From Lycorma delicatula (lineage: Eukaryota > Arthropoda > Insecta > Hemiptera > Fulgoridae): 64,000 nucleotides of DNA. How positions within the stretch are numbered: position 1 is the first letter of the stretch; each line of letters starts with the position of its first letter. Positions 25,301 through 37,068 of the stretch are shown here, piece after piece. The position numbers and the translations under genes were made by a program. The stretch is taken from positions 161,244,575 to 161,308,574 of the forward strand of contig NC_134455.1 of assembly GCF_047948215.1 (NCBI RefSeq), given 5' to 3'. The notes beneath the pieces are model-generated. The model was given only the letters and a program-made list of their open reading frames with translations. It did not search any database and was not told the DNA's origin.

Positions 25301-25327
25301 ATCAAACTAACTGTTTTCTTTCAGAAA

Positions 25328-25815
25328 ATGTTTCACCATATTCTCTTCAAGGCAAACCCAGACGCAGTGGTGTACGCGGATGGATCGAAACAGAGCGATG
25401 CGTATTTATTATTAATGATCGAACCTATATCCCCCATTTTGTTTCCTTTAATTGGTCTACCTGGTATTATGAGTGTCTTTACTGCTGAACTCTACGCTAT
25501 AAATAAGGCTTTGAATATCATTAACCCTAAGTACCGTCGTATCCTTATTTGTAGCGACTCGTGTAGTGCTCTCCAAGACTTAGAAAATCTTTATTACAGG
25601 CATCCTATCGTCACCGAAATCTACAACGCAGTCGCGAGTTGGCCCATCGCAACACACAGGTGAGTTTCTGCTGGATCCCTAGCCAAGTGGGAATTTCGGG
25701 TAATGAACGTGCAGATTCTGCTGCTAAAGTCGCATGTAATCAACCATCCTTCACCACCCGTGTTTCTGCGTCCGACTTTATTAACCATGTCAAATACGTA
25801 CTTTGTGCGATTTAG
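25328..25815 (+). pseudogene. I-type retrotransposon RNase H domain
   Basis: VVYADGSKQ (first catalytic Asp), FTAELYAINKAL (Glu), ILICSDSCSALQ (Asp), FCWIPSQVGISGNERADSAA (final His-like loop, here Gln, and Asp) give all four RNase H motifs in order. One frameshift near 25660. A resident RNase H is found in the I group and a few other LINE clades. It degrades RNA in the RNA/DNA hybrid during insertion. The usual WxPGHxGI text is WIPSQVGI here, so the His is lost. Confidence 0.8.
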
Positions 25816-25836
25816 CAAGATGACTGGGTAGACACG

Positions 25837-26133
25837 GTGGATAACAAACTTTGCCATGTCAAACAAAACTACTGTGTTGCCATGGGATTCCTCCTCAAGG
25901 AAAATTCGCCAAGAGGAAGTGGTCCCTGCCGATTGCGGATAGGATATACGAGAGCTGCACAAGGGTACCTGATGTCAGCAGAAAACGCACCGATCTGTGC
26001 ACGATGCAAGTGCCGCTTGACTGTGCGCCACATCCTTGTGGATTGCATAGGTTATGCCGCCTTGTGTCGTAAATTTAAATTGTTCAGTTATTTCCGTCAA
26101 ATCACGGGCAGTAATAAAGAAGTTTTTGACTAG
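25837..26133 (+). pseudogene. I-type retrotransposon C-terminal zinc-like motif
   Basis: Open frame ending with CARCKCRLTVRHILVDC, the Cys-Cys-His-Cys motif found at the end of ORF2 in many LINEs, then a short tail. It follows the RNase H in the expected place. This is the best preserved section of the element. Confidence 0.75.
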
Positions 26134-26490
26134 GTGTTTTTATTTCTACGGGGTGCTAATATTTTTTTCATACTTTTTAATAGTGTTTTTAGATTTTTTA
26201 CAGTAGTTGCATGTTTTTGTGACTTAACACTTAGTTTAAGTTTTTGTTTTTAATATTTTCGTTTGTTATGATTTTGTTTTTAACTTTCTACTTTAAGTTT
26301 TTATTTTGTTTTAATTTTATATTTTATTAGGTTTTGTGATTATACTTAATTCAATTTTGACTATAAAATTGATTCCAATCTGTCTAAATAAACCCTCTAA
26401 TTGTTTACTCTAGTTTTATTTTGTATAATAGTGCGATAAGTTTTGTTTCATGTTTTGTACCATAAAGTTAATTAAATCTGACCGACCGAA
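26134..26490 (+). mobile_element. Putative 3' UTR of the I-type element
   Basis: T/G-rich, strand-asymmetric sequence between the ORF2 stop and CTGACCGACCGAACTC near 26475-26495, where the character of the DNA changes. The end point is approximate. Confidence 0.4.
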
Positions 26491-27057
26491 CTCAATGAGG
26501 TAAATGTTTATAAGGCAGTAGCTTTTAATCTAAAGCAATGCATGAAGGCAGGTGAAATTGGTGGAGATAACTGTGAAAAAATTCTACCACAAAAATAAAT
26601 GAAGTTCTTTAGAACAAGACATTCTGACAGTATGTCCAGCCAAAAAGCTGCTTATTTTCATAATTATTATGAATATGAGATGTTTATTAATGATCTTCTA
26701 ATAAAACACAGCAAGTAATCAGCAATATAGGAATTTAAAAATAATTAGTTCACCCTCAGCACATAACCTATTTTCATATTCAATTTTTTTGGCTGCTACA
26801 AATAAACATTAGTTCAGTTTTCTAACTTATGTGATATTGTGTGAAAAATTTATTCAATTACTGTTTAATAAATTGGAAAAAAACAATATTCTACATCTGT
26901 GTAACATACCAACTAAACATCTTGTTATTAAGAATTTAGCTTTATAGTTTAACAAGACTGGTGTAGCAGACCTGAGTAACGGATTCTTGCCAATTAAGAA
27001 GAAAATAATAGAAAATATAATAATGGGAGGAATTCAGAAAGGGGTTAAAAGAAACAC

Positions 27058-28004
27058 TGTTAGTAACAGGTCTGTTTAACAATTGTCTTTTGCAATATTG
27101 CCCACTGAACAGAGACTCATTCCGTGAGAAGAGTTACCGGACCAAGGATAGGAATGCATGGGAAAGAAAGGGCTTGGTTGATCGTTCTCATGCTTTGAGT
27201 TGGGTCTGGTCTGGCAGGTAAAGAGTATAGGAGTATAAATACTTCTGAGAAGACCAGTTAAAAATCAGTACTGTGAAATGAGTCTATGTGAGACGTTCTG
27301 ATGTCAGATCTGTGAGGCAAGTCTGCGAGATGAGAGTCTGCAGATGTGAGTTCTGCGAACCAGTCTAGCGAGATGTTACGACATCAGTTTCATGAGGAGA
27401 GTTTGCAATACATCAGTCAGAGAGAGGATAGTGAAGAAGCGTATTTCCAGTGTGATACAAGTATATCAAGTTTGATACAACTGAGGTGTCACCATGAGTA
27501 ATTCCGAGTAAACAAAAACAAGAAATAGTTCAGTGGGTTACTGTAAGACTATAAGTGAAAGAGATAATGTACTAAATTTCATTCATAAATTCATTGGGTA
27601 GTTTTATTAACAGCAAAGGTACTTGAAGTAAAAAAACTTTATACTTGTCTTATCTCTTGTACTATTGTTATTAATACAAGACTACAGGTCAAAAGTGTTA
27701 TGACTACTGGTCATGCTATATCTTTTGTCAATGGGACTGAATTCTGGTTTTCATTATTTATTTATCTACCGTAAATAAATCCTGACGATTATTTTAAATT
27801 CTGTTTTATATGTAATCTCTGTTTATTGAAATTTATAATTATTTATTTGTTATTGACATATAATATTATTATTGTATACTGTTGCCATCATTGTCATTAT
27901 TCTAATTATTATTGTGAGATGTTTTCAAACCAATAAACAGTAATTATATAAACATTCTAATTGTCAATCTCTCAATATCCTGATCAAGCCGAGAATACGT
28001 GACA
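27058..28004 (+). mobile_element. Possible solo LTR
   Basis: Starts TGTTAGTAACAGG and ends ATACGTGACA, with 4-base flanks ACAC and ACAT (one mismatch). Inside are a TATA-like GTATAAATA (27233-27241), a G/C-richer leader with repeated TCTGNGAG-type words (27285-27390) and an AATAAA-containing stretch near 27930. No ORF, no primer-binding site and no second LTR. The order promoter-leader-poly(A) signal is LTR-like, but the call stays tentative. Confidence 0.35.
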
Positions 28005-28809
28005 ACATCTTTATTTAAAGATGTGTCAATTTCTTCATGAAGTGCAAAGTGCTTATAATGGTAATTCAACAGGTACAATATTCAAGTTAAGTAAGTTAAT
28101 GCAAGTACATAAATTTTCACTAACGTATTTTATGTTTCATTTTTCCTATTTATACAATCTAGTACAAGACACTTCATTTGATTTTTCTTAAATTTTGTAC
28201 GCCTGATTTTAAAAATGCAGTAATGATGGAAATTAGGAGAAATATTGACTTCTGTTACAATTACCATAAGGATAGAGTCCTATTTTCATCACAATAAATG
28301 GCAACCACTAGCTATTTAAATACAGATTAAAGGCATGATTTTGAGAGTTTCAAAGTAGGGTCCTCATGAATATCTATAATCAAACAGTATTCATAGCTGT
28401 AATGAATTTCTTCTGAAGAATGAATATTTCTCACTCTGTTAACTGTCTCAAAATATTTCCCACATGATTTAAATTGCCTCACATGAATTACATATAAATT
28501 AACATATAAATGCACTGTGAGGGAAAAAATAGTGCTAATCACTTCTTACTGAACTACATATTGATGACAAATTATGTATTAATTTAGAGTTAATGAACAG
28601 TAAGGGCTCCTTATACCCAAGTATTTAGAAAATTGGGAAATAACAACTTATGATTTTTTATTATTAAAAGTGAAATTAAAATTATGTTTTAAAAGACAGT
28701 TCATTAGTTTTACTTATATTTCACAAAGACCACTGGCTTGCATCAAACTACAAGACCATTTGTAAAACAAATATTTCATCCAATCATGATCATAAAAGGC
28801 TTATAATTA

Positions 28810-30550
28810 GGCTTACCATACATCTGGGATTAGCCCGGACAGTCCTGGTTTTTAGTACTGAATGGGATAATGTCTGGGGTTGCAAAAATGTCCGGGGTTT
28901 GATAATTTTATGACTGGCAGGGATTTTTTTTAATCGTAGACCTATATGTTTGACATCGCATTTTTAAACATTCTCTTACAACCGTGCATTTCTCAGCCAA
29001 CCTTGGAGCAAGTGCTGATGTCAATTTTGGTGGAGGCGTGGATACCGGTCTTGCCACAACTTTTTATTTAGTCATTTGGCAACACAAGAGAGAGGCAATG
29101 TTTTATGTTGTTTTCGTGTGTCAAGTAACTCATCTACACTTTTTTGATTACTTTATCTCTATTCGTTTTTTGTCTTATCATTTAGCAATAGGCAAATGAA
29201 AATGTGTATTTAATGCTAATCTGAAACAGGAATACTAATTTTTGATATTCTGTAATGACAGTAACAATGAACTTGTTTGTTGCACACTATATACTGGAAA
29301 ATTTTCTGTTGAACATAAAGGAAAAGGTAATATTGAAGACCACGTGAAAGTAGCTAAACATAGGAGTGTTATTAATGCTACAGCTTCAGCAAACATACAA
29401 GATTTTTTTAAAGCCAAATATGGGAATAACAATAACAGTGATTTGGAGTGTGCTGCTAAAGAAGCTACATTTTCATATCACACTGCTCGACACGAACTCA
29501 GTTTCAAAACATCTGACTGCACAACTAAACTGGTTAAAAAGTTATATAACCCAAAATTTTCATCTGCTAGAACCAAAACCAAGACAATTATTGTTAATGT
29601 TATTTCACCATTTATATTTGATAATGTGTTGTGTTCTTTGGAAAACATAAATTACATAACGGTAACAATGGATATTTCAAACAGAAGTGAAGTAAAATTT
29701 ATTTTGATTGTTGTGAGATATTTCAGTCTGAAGGAGGGAATTCAAGTTAAACTTTTAAATTTCGATGAAGTGTCAGGTGAAACTGCTCAAATTTTGACTC
29801 AGTATCTTTTGCAGTGTGTGAAAAAATACAAACTTGAAGAAAAGTTGGTTTGCTAAACTGCTGATAATACTAACAGTAATTTTAGTGATGTGAAGAGAAA
29901 TGGGAATGAAAATGTGTTCAGGAAAGTTGAAAGTGATTTAGACAGACCTATTTTAGAAATTTGTTTTTCAGCCCACATTGAACACAATTGAGTACAAACA
30001 GCATGTGATTCTCTACCCCTGAACATAGAAGTTACTGTTATAAAAATTTATAGATATTTTCACATATATACAGTAAGAGTAATGGAACTTAAAGAGCTCT
30101 GCGAATTTGTGGAAAAAGATTACAAAACAGTATTATCTCATTGCAGCACAAGGTTCCTTAGTTTGTTATCTGCAATAGAAAGAATTGTTTTCATTTTTGA
30201 TGGCCTAAAATCATACTTCTTATCTTTTGACAAATCCCCAATACTTTTATTTGATTTTTTGAAAATCTAGAAAGTGAACTGTTTTTGAAATTTTTATATG
30301 GTACTCTACGAATATTTAGTAATGTAGTTCGGATAATGGAAGCTAATTATCACAGCAACAGAAGCATTTCAGAAATATTCTGAATTAATTTGTCAACTTC
30401 AACAAAGAAAAACCCACAAATTTATACCATCTTGCCAAAGAATTGCTATGCATTCTAAAAGAAAATAATGATGTTCAGGAACAAAAATTCTTCAAAATGT
30501 GAAAAGAAACAAATTTTTCTTTTCAAAATGAATGAAAAGGCGGAAGTCAG
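28810..30550 (+). pseudogene. hAT-like transposon, copy 2 (zinc finger plus transposase)
   Basis: The left end, TTACCATACATCTGGGATTA then CCCGGACAGTCCTGG, resembles hAT-type terminal sequence. An open frame of 204 codons (29242-29856) begins with a degenerate BED-like zinc finger (CCTLYTGKFSVEH, then H and H), a linker, ITVTMDISNRSEVKF (first catalytic Asp region) and VSGETAQILTQYLLQCV. After a stop at 29854-29856 it continues as TADNTNSNFSDVKRNGN, then RPILEICFSAH and, in a further frame, ELCEFVEKDYKTVLSH and RFLSLLSAIERIVF. Stops and frameshifts make it inactive. No matching right terminus was found. It is not a host gene: the 4-kb copy is nearly the same. Confidence 0.7.
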
Positions 30551-31685
30551 CAAGGTCATTTTTTGTTTAAGCGTATTATTAAGTTTAGAAAAAAATACTA
30601 ATTACACCTCTCAGTGATTTCAATCTCATTTAATTCAATAATGAATTCTATGATAAGTAACTGCAGGTGTAATGATTTATTTTGTTTAATAAAATAGGTA
30701 TACTTCTTAGTCCATTGGGGATGTAATTGCATTAAATGAAAGTTGAAATTTCATACTGCCCCAAACTTAATTTTTCAATAAAAAATTAGATTAACAAATG
30801 ACTCAACAAAACAAAGCAATGAAATATGACCAAAGAACTACTTAACTCGCTTTTAAAACTATGTTAAGAATTTTTGTAATAGAAATAAGTACTACAGTGA
30901 ACAATCATCCCTTATCAAAACTGAATTGCACTGTAAAACAAGATTTAAAGAAAATATGATGTATAAATTAATATATAAACACATGAAGGGGCTTGTGAAA
31001 TACATACAATACACACAATTTTCTATAAAATTAAATTTTATTTAACCCCATCAAAAGTCATAAAAGACTTCTGTAAGTTACATGGAATGCTAGAGATATC
31101 TATTTTAAATGAGTAAAATTACTTAAAAATACATATACAGAATGCATCATGAAGAAACAGAAAGAATTTGAGGTCATGCTTACAAGTGATATTAAAGAAA
31201 AAATACATACAAACTTATATTCAGAAATTCTTTGTTTTTGTGTTGTAGGTCAATTTCACCTTGATTTCTGCTCCCAGGGTAAAATGAAGTCATAGTGAAA
31301 TTCTTGTAAGGATAAGTTTAATGATTTCATAAGGTTTTTTACATACAAATTTAAATAAAATACGTTCCAGAACTATAACTCCAGTAATTTTTTTTAGAAA
31401 ATTATTGTAAAATACAAAAGGTTTGTCACAAATAACAATTTTTAAGGTTTGATTTAAAATACTTTATTAAATTGTCAGTAAACAACAACATGTTGCAACA
31501 AAATTTATAGAAAATATAACACAGAGTTAATCTATGTAAGAGATATCAACTGAACTTGAAGAACATTTTAAGAAATCTGACTTTCATTAAAACTAAAATA
31601 GATTGCAGAAAAATACTGTATTATAATTTTAAAAGAAAACAAAAATCATTTCAGTTTTGAAAATATCTAGAAACAAAAACAATTA
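30551..31685. other. AT-rich intron sequence, nothing recognised
   Basis: Part of the 20.7-kb intron. No protein text, no repeats longer than a few bases. Confidence 0.5.
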
Positions 31686-31689
31686 TTAA

Positions 31690-32110
31690 GTACCTCTGAC
31701 ACGCATCACGTCGTTGTCAAGCTTGCCATGGATGATCTGGACTTGGTTGTTGTTAGTTCGTACTTTCAGAACAGGGATTCCACTGAACATCATTTGAAAC
31801 GGTGGGCTAGAATTGTTAGGCTGGTAGCGGGTTGTCAAATTCTCATCGGTGTCGATGCGAGCGCCAAATCGCCTCTTTGGCATAGTGGGATCACGGACGA
31901 TGACGGTAAACTTGTTGAAGGTTTTATTGCACAAGTCTTTAATGAGGCCGGCGAATTGACTACTTTCGCCGTGCGGTCAGTTGCGGAGGGCCTTCCATGG
32001 TAGGGACATTGATATTACCATTGGTAAGGATACCCCTGGTAGGATTCAGAATTGGTCTGTAGTTGATGATGGCGAGAGTGATCATCGACTAATAGTATTC
32101 GATCTGGTAA
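31690..32110 (+). pseudogene. R1-clade element (second subfamily), endonuclease domain
   Basis: LDLVVVSSYFQNRDS, ILIGVDASAKSPLWHS (catalytic Asp and the Ala/Ser-Lys-Ser region), LVEGFIAQ, then after one frameshift near 31990 GRDIDITIG and ESDHRLIVFDLVSG (catalytic Ser-Asp-His). These are the core and C-terminal motifs of an R1-type endonuclease. The N-terminal part of ORF2 and the whole of ORF1 are absent, so the copy is 5' truncated at about 31690. Decay is mild compared with the copy at 1-3990. Confidence 0.8.
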
Positions 32111-33700
32111 GCGGGCTGTGCACTGTCTGTAGGGGCACCGTCCCTGTTCAACAGAGGCGTTTCCTGCACAGGCGGACGGATTGGCCTAGGTTTTCGAATA
32201 TACTTACGGCCAGACTTCGAGTTCTTGCTCGAAGACTGGACGATATCCCATTAGATGACCTGGCAGTGAATTTCTCTTCGGCAGTAGTTGAGGCCGCTGA
32301 CCAGTCGATCCCCAGAAGTACGGGTCGAGAGTAGCAGGATGCTGGATTCGGGATTTGACCGCGATGAAGCACACCGTGGGCCGGCTCAGGAGAGCCGCAC
32401 AACGTGAGGCTGACCTTGATCAGCGTGCAGCTCTGCTTGCGGACTGTCGTCGGAAAAGGACCGAGTATTTTCATGAAGTTAGGACTTCGAAACGTGATTC
32501 CTGGCGCTTTTTTGTACAAGAGCAGGAAAATAAAGACACATGGAGTGTCGTTTATAGAGTACTCGGACTCAAGAAGAAAAAAGACATTCTTCTGTCGGCT
32601 CTTTCGAACCAGAATGGTGTTGTAATTGAAAAAGATCGTGTCCTCAGTCTTCTGATGAACGATCTTCTTCCAGATGACACCGAGGTTGGTGAAACCTCGT
32701 ATCACCGACGTGTTCGCAAGGAAGTTGTAGGTTTTCGCTCTGAGGATTTGTCTTCTGAGATTACTGAGGCGGGAGTCCACCCAGTAATCTGTAGCCTAGC
32801 TGGAAATAAAGCCCCCGGATATGATTGTATCACGGTGGGATTCCTTGTTCGCACTTTGCCGGCGACTTTAGGCCTCTTGACTAGAGTATTCAATAGGTTG
32901 CTCTCTGCTGGACATTTTCCAGCGTGTTGGAAACTTGTGAAAATTGTTCTTCAAAGGCGGCGACAAGGACCTCACTGTGAGCGGTTCATACCATCCTGTG
33001 AAGCTTAGCCTGTAGTAGGTAAAGTTTTCGAGAAGGTTTTGTACCTCTGCATTAACAGCAGCTGACTTCCAATCTTATGCTAATGGACGACCAAAAAATG
33101 GTTTCCGTCCTGGCAAGGGCATGGAAGACTATTCTTAGGGTGCTGGATTTGGCTTCGATCAGCGAGTGAAAGTATGTACTCGGCGTTTTTCTAGACATAC
33201 CCGGAGCCTTCAATAACTTATCGTGGTTCTCTTCCTTGTTCCAATTACAGAAGCGTGGTTGTACGCAAAATGAGATTCAGATTCTCTCGAGTATTTCAGC
33301 GACAGAACCATCGTCCTTCGTAGGAAAGAAAGAAGAAGTAGGAAAGACCCTGTCAAAAGGTTGTCCACAGGGCAGTGTGCTACGTCCACTCATCTGGGTC
33401 ATTGAGTTCGACTCTATAATGCGGTTGCAGATGCCCAGCGGCTGCCGCATCGTGGCTTATGCCGACGATGGGTTACTGCTGGTCGCGGGCAACTCGCGTG
33501 CCAAGATAGAACTCAGAACGACGCAGGCATATAACATATTACGGTTGTGGAGTCTTCAGCATAAGATGGTTTTCAGTGCGGAGAAAACCACTATGTTGTT
33601 TCTTAAACGCCGTCTAGCTGCGACACGCCACCCGCTTGTCGTGACGAACGGCCATTCGATTAGGTATGTTATCGTTCAGAGATAACTGGATCATTTGAAG
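32111..33700 (+). pseudogene. R1-clade element (second subfamily), linker and reverse transcriptase
   Basis: After the endonuclease: RGTVPVQQRRFLHRRTDWPR, then an open frame (32355-33008) with LRRAAQREADLDQRAALLAD, SKRDSWRFFVQEQE, LAGNKAPGYDCITVGFLV (RT motif 0/1) and LPATLGLLTRVFNRLL. A damaged section follows (33009-33235) with GFRPGKG-like text. The frame at 33236-33685 has LSKGCPQGSVLRPLIWVIEF (motif B) and RIVAYADDGLLLVAGN, an intact YADD catalytic box at about 33445-33490. Frameshifts near 33000 and 33240 separate the parts. Confidence 0.85.
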
Positions 33701-34514
33701 TCTCTCATCTTTGATGAGAGACTTCAATTCAGAGAGCACCTTCAGTTTGTTGCAAGGAAGGCAACTGATGCCTTCTTTGGTGTTCGTAGAGTCATCCATC
33801 CCGATTGGGGGTTGAATTACCGTACCATGCTCATTCTTTACAAAGTTGTCTGTGAGACCATAATGTTGTACGCTGCGCCCGTTTGGGCTCATCGTTTGCA
33901 GTGCCAATGCAAATAGGCACATATTACTGCGAGCCCAGCGTCTTCTGATGCTAGCTGTTGTCGGAGGTTACAGAACTGTCTCGAGAGAGGCAGTCTCTGT
34001 GATTGCCGGCATAAAACCTATCGACATTCTAGCTACTGAACGTAGTGAGCAGTATATTTCCAAGAAGGCAGGCCTTCTCACTTCTGGGCGTTTGCGAGAA
34101 ATACTCGACCAAGGTTTTGATTCTTGGCAGATTAGGTGGAACGATTCTTCTACTGGTTGGAACACGCATGGTATATTTCCAAATGTTATGAAGTTGCGAG
34201 CAATTAGCTGGATTTTTCCCAATCGGTACTCAACGCAATTCTTCTCAGGACATGGTGCGTTTAAAAATAGTTTGACTAGATTTGGTTTGGTTGAGTCGGG
34301 CTTATGCCCCGATGGCAGAGTCGACGACAATGTGAACCATGTCCTCTATATCTGACCCAGGTACGAAGCTGAACGTACCAGAGTTGCCAGAGAACTAGAC
34401 AGAGTAAATTCCTTTCTTCATCTGCGAGTCAATTGGAAGACTCGAAGAGAATGGACTATTGTGGCTGGCTTCCTTCGTTTCCTCGCGCTCAGCAGTTCAA
34501 CTGAGGGAGTATAA
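33695..34514 (+). pseudogene. R1-clade element (second subfamily), C-terminal part with zinc motif
   Basis: Two open stretches. SLIFDERLQFREHLQFVARK with YAAPVWAHRL is the thumb and the R1-type VWAHR motif. LAVVGGYRTVSREAVSVIAG follows, the stretch that distinguishes R1-clade elements. LCPDGRVDDNVNHVLYI with a following PRY is the Cys-His motif at the end of ORF2, with some Cys replaced. The stop at 34512-34514 probably ends ORF2. Two single-base changes break the frame, near 33690 and 33920. Confidence 0.8.
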
Positions 34515-34930
34515 GTAGAATAGAACCCCGGGTGGCTATGGACCGTCTGGACAGTTGACTGGGCGGAGGTAAGCGTATTGGCATTGAGTCGCGGTTAGAT
34601 AGCAATTGTGATTATTTTGGCTTTTTAGCTGTCGGCGGAACGGCGACTACTGTCGAGGGCATGGGATTTGGTTTGGCTTACTTGGCATTTCTCTCGCCAC
34701 CACCCCATTCGGTCGTCCTAAAGCATAAGACAGAATGTCTGTGCCACAAACGGCTACTGAGCCATGAAACAGTTTAGCGACCAGTGTCTTAACTAACTCC
34801 TAGAGCTAACCTAAAAGCGAGAGCGGAAATAGCGTGGTACCATACACAACTCGCTTTCGTGTCTCACCGCCCACGTGTCATATCACTAAAATGGTAGCCG
34901 CACCCCGTCAACTACAAAAACATATATGAT
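34515..34930 (+). mobile_element. 3' UTR of the + strand R1-clade element
   Basis: G/C-rich, CpG-containing sequence directly after the ORF2 stop, ending near AACTACAAAAACATATATG where AT-rich sequence returns for about 30 bases before the opposing element begins. Confidence 0.5.
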
Positions 34931-34939
34931 TGTCAATAA

Positions 34940-35150
34940 TTAATTTATCTTGTCAAAGACAGCAATTTGCTGCCACGCCTTGGCCGCTGAGTGCCAGCAA
35001 GTACCTGTCCACCATTAAAGCGCTTGGAGCCATAATCTGGCTGGTAATCCTACAAATATCTCTCGGTTAGCTTCCTACAGCAGCGCGGTAGAAGTCTTTT
35101 CCTTTAAGTAAACTACTGATGTCGGTTGAACAAAGCAACCACATCAAGGA
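34940..35150 (-). mobile_element. 3' UTR of the - strand R1-clade element
   Basis: Non-coding sequence following the ORF2 end of the minus-strand copy, abutting the 3' end of the plus-strand copy. The exact boundary in the AT-rich spacer is not visible. Confidence 0.45.
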
Positions 35151-35151
35151 A

Positions 35152-36311
35152 CTACCACACGGTCCGACACATTGACTCGCCGCTTGTAAGTGGCCAATTT
35201 TCCCCTTGACCTCTAAGTTCCAGGGTGGCCCGGTCTCTGGCCTCCCCAGGAGCTGGGCAATCGTACATCATGTGTTCGTTCGATTGAACCTCCTTGTAGA
35301 CGCAGAGCTCATCAGCTGCCAGGTGGAACCGAAACAAATATTGATTTAAATTTACATGGTTGGAGAACACTCGAACTTCCGTTGGCCTTAAAAACGAAGG
35401 AGAGGCATACCATCCCCGCAGATCCTGTATAATACTATACAAGGATCTTCCGTTAGTCATGGCTGCCATGCTTCCATTGCCAGGCTGTAAAGCCTCCTCC
35501 GCAGGCGGGAGATGGGCAACATTTCGAAATTTAGAACCGGTACATTGAGACCACCGTTCCGTTCCGGTACTATCCCGGCTCGAAACCGCATCCCAAATAT
35601 CTCGGCCTCCCTGCCTCTTCACAATTTCCACATGGCCGCCCGAACTTTCACCACTAAACCGATTTGGAGAGCTTTTCCCAATATAATGGTAGCCTCGCAG
35701 GAGGTTGTTTTAAAAACACCAGTGCATACAATTAAGGCTCTGCACTGGGCACTCCTTATATTTTGAATAAGTGCTCGATTTCTTTCCAACCTATGTGCCC
35801 AAACGGACGTCGCGTAAGAGGTCATATTTTTGAAGACATCTCGGTACACCACGTATATTTGATGGCCCGATAACCCATAGTCTTTCCGAGCAATCCTCCT
35901 AAGTTTGTGCATCACTGAGATGGCGTCCGCTGCTACTTGCCTAATGTGGTTGCTTAACAGTAACTTTTCATCAAACAAAACACATAGGTACTTATGAACT
36001 CTAACTTGGATGATTACACATCCTTTATATTTAATATGGCGGTTACGACTATACGATAATTTGTCTGCACCCTTGAGAACCATAAACTTCGTCTTGGGCA
36101 CAGAAATATTTAAATTTTGAATGTCCATCCAGTCCTCTGTGGTTGAGAAGGCCGCCTGCGCCCGGTCTGCTAGCTGTGGTAGTGAATTACCACGAATTAA
36201 AAGGAGATAGTCATCGGCGAAAGCCTGGACCGTGACCCCTCCCGAGAATGTCAGCCCCAAAAATCCGTTGAATACCAGGTTCCACAGCAAGGTATCAAGA
36301 ACGGAGGGCAT
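35152..36311 (-). pseudogene. R1-clade element (first subfamily), RT C-terminal half
   Basis: Two overlapping open frames. The first (36311 to 35619) has LDTLLWNLVFNGF (end of motif B), VTVQAFADDYLLLIRGN (catalytic FADD), SVPKTKFMVLKGADKL, HIRQVAADAISVMHKL, TSVWAHRLERN and TTSCEATIILGKALQIGL. The second (35631 to 35152) starts after a frameshift and has a KFRNVAHLPPAEEAL segment, then LCVYKEVQSNEHMMYDC, the C-terminal zinc-like motif. Near-identical stretches occur in the copy at 2199-3990. The N-terminal RT, endonuclease and ORF1 are missing. Confidence 0.8.
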
Positions 36312-37065
36312 GGGTTACCATGCAACCGTGAGGTGTAGTGCCGTTTCGACAAGAACAGTTTTTGAATGAGCATATGACACTGTCGGCGAGATGGCAATTG
36401 CACTGCCGAGCGCATGGATCTCATGTAGCCGTGAGGTGTAGCGCCATCTCGACGATGAAAGAGAGTAAATGTCACGTGGAACTCTGCGATGGAGCTGAGT
36501 GGGAGTAGGACCAGACCGCCTCTCCCTGGTGGACCAGACCGGTGTCCGTAAATTAACCTAAGTCTGGGGTATGAACTAAAATGAGTTCACTAAGGGAGCT
36601 AGGAGTAAACTCTGTGATTACGAGCAACATTGCTGGTGGTATGTTGTTATTTCTATTGCCTCGATCAAGCGATATTACAAATTGGCTCTGTAAAATGTAG
36701 AATTACGCGCGGGGTTCGTGCTTCCGCGAACTCGGTTAGCTAGTTTAGAGGGCAATGATGTAGGACATTCAAGATTTCGTATGAGGCCTGCAGCGAATGC
36801 AAAAGCTGAGCTAAAAATCACCGATGTAAATATATATACCGAGGCATTTACATCGGTGGCATCCCAACCGAGGCCTGGCTTATTACTGTAATTGCTGTCA
36901 GGTGTAATCAGTTGATGGTCTATAAGAAGACTCCCGTTAACGCCCATCATGGCTATCACCGATTGGAGGGGGGGCGAGGGACCGGAATCGTCACAAGCTG
37001 GGCGTCTTCCCCTTCCCCTTCGGGAGTTGGAATGTTGCCTCTCTGAAGCAAGAACTCCTTAGAAC
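36312..37065. other. CpG-containing repeat DNA of unknown identity
   Basis: Lies between the truncated R1 copy and a SINE. It contains two related blocks 105 bases apart (GTGAGGTGTAGTGCCGTTTC and GTGAGGTGTAGCGCCATCTC, starting at 36326 and 36431) and a hairpin at 36819-36858 with 13-bp perfect arms (CACCGATGTAAAT). A minus-strand ORF of 94 codons (36675-36959) has no family I recognise. It may be the UTR of another LINE. Confidence 0.4.
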
Positions 37066-37068
37066 CTT

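Noticed and set aside
29242..29856. 204-codon ORF as a host gene
   Set aside because: A second, nearly identical fragment at 4 kb and hAT-like motifs show it is a transposon.
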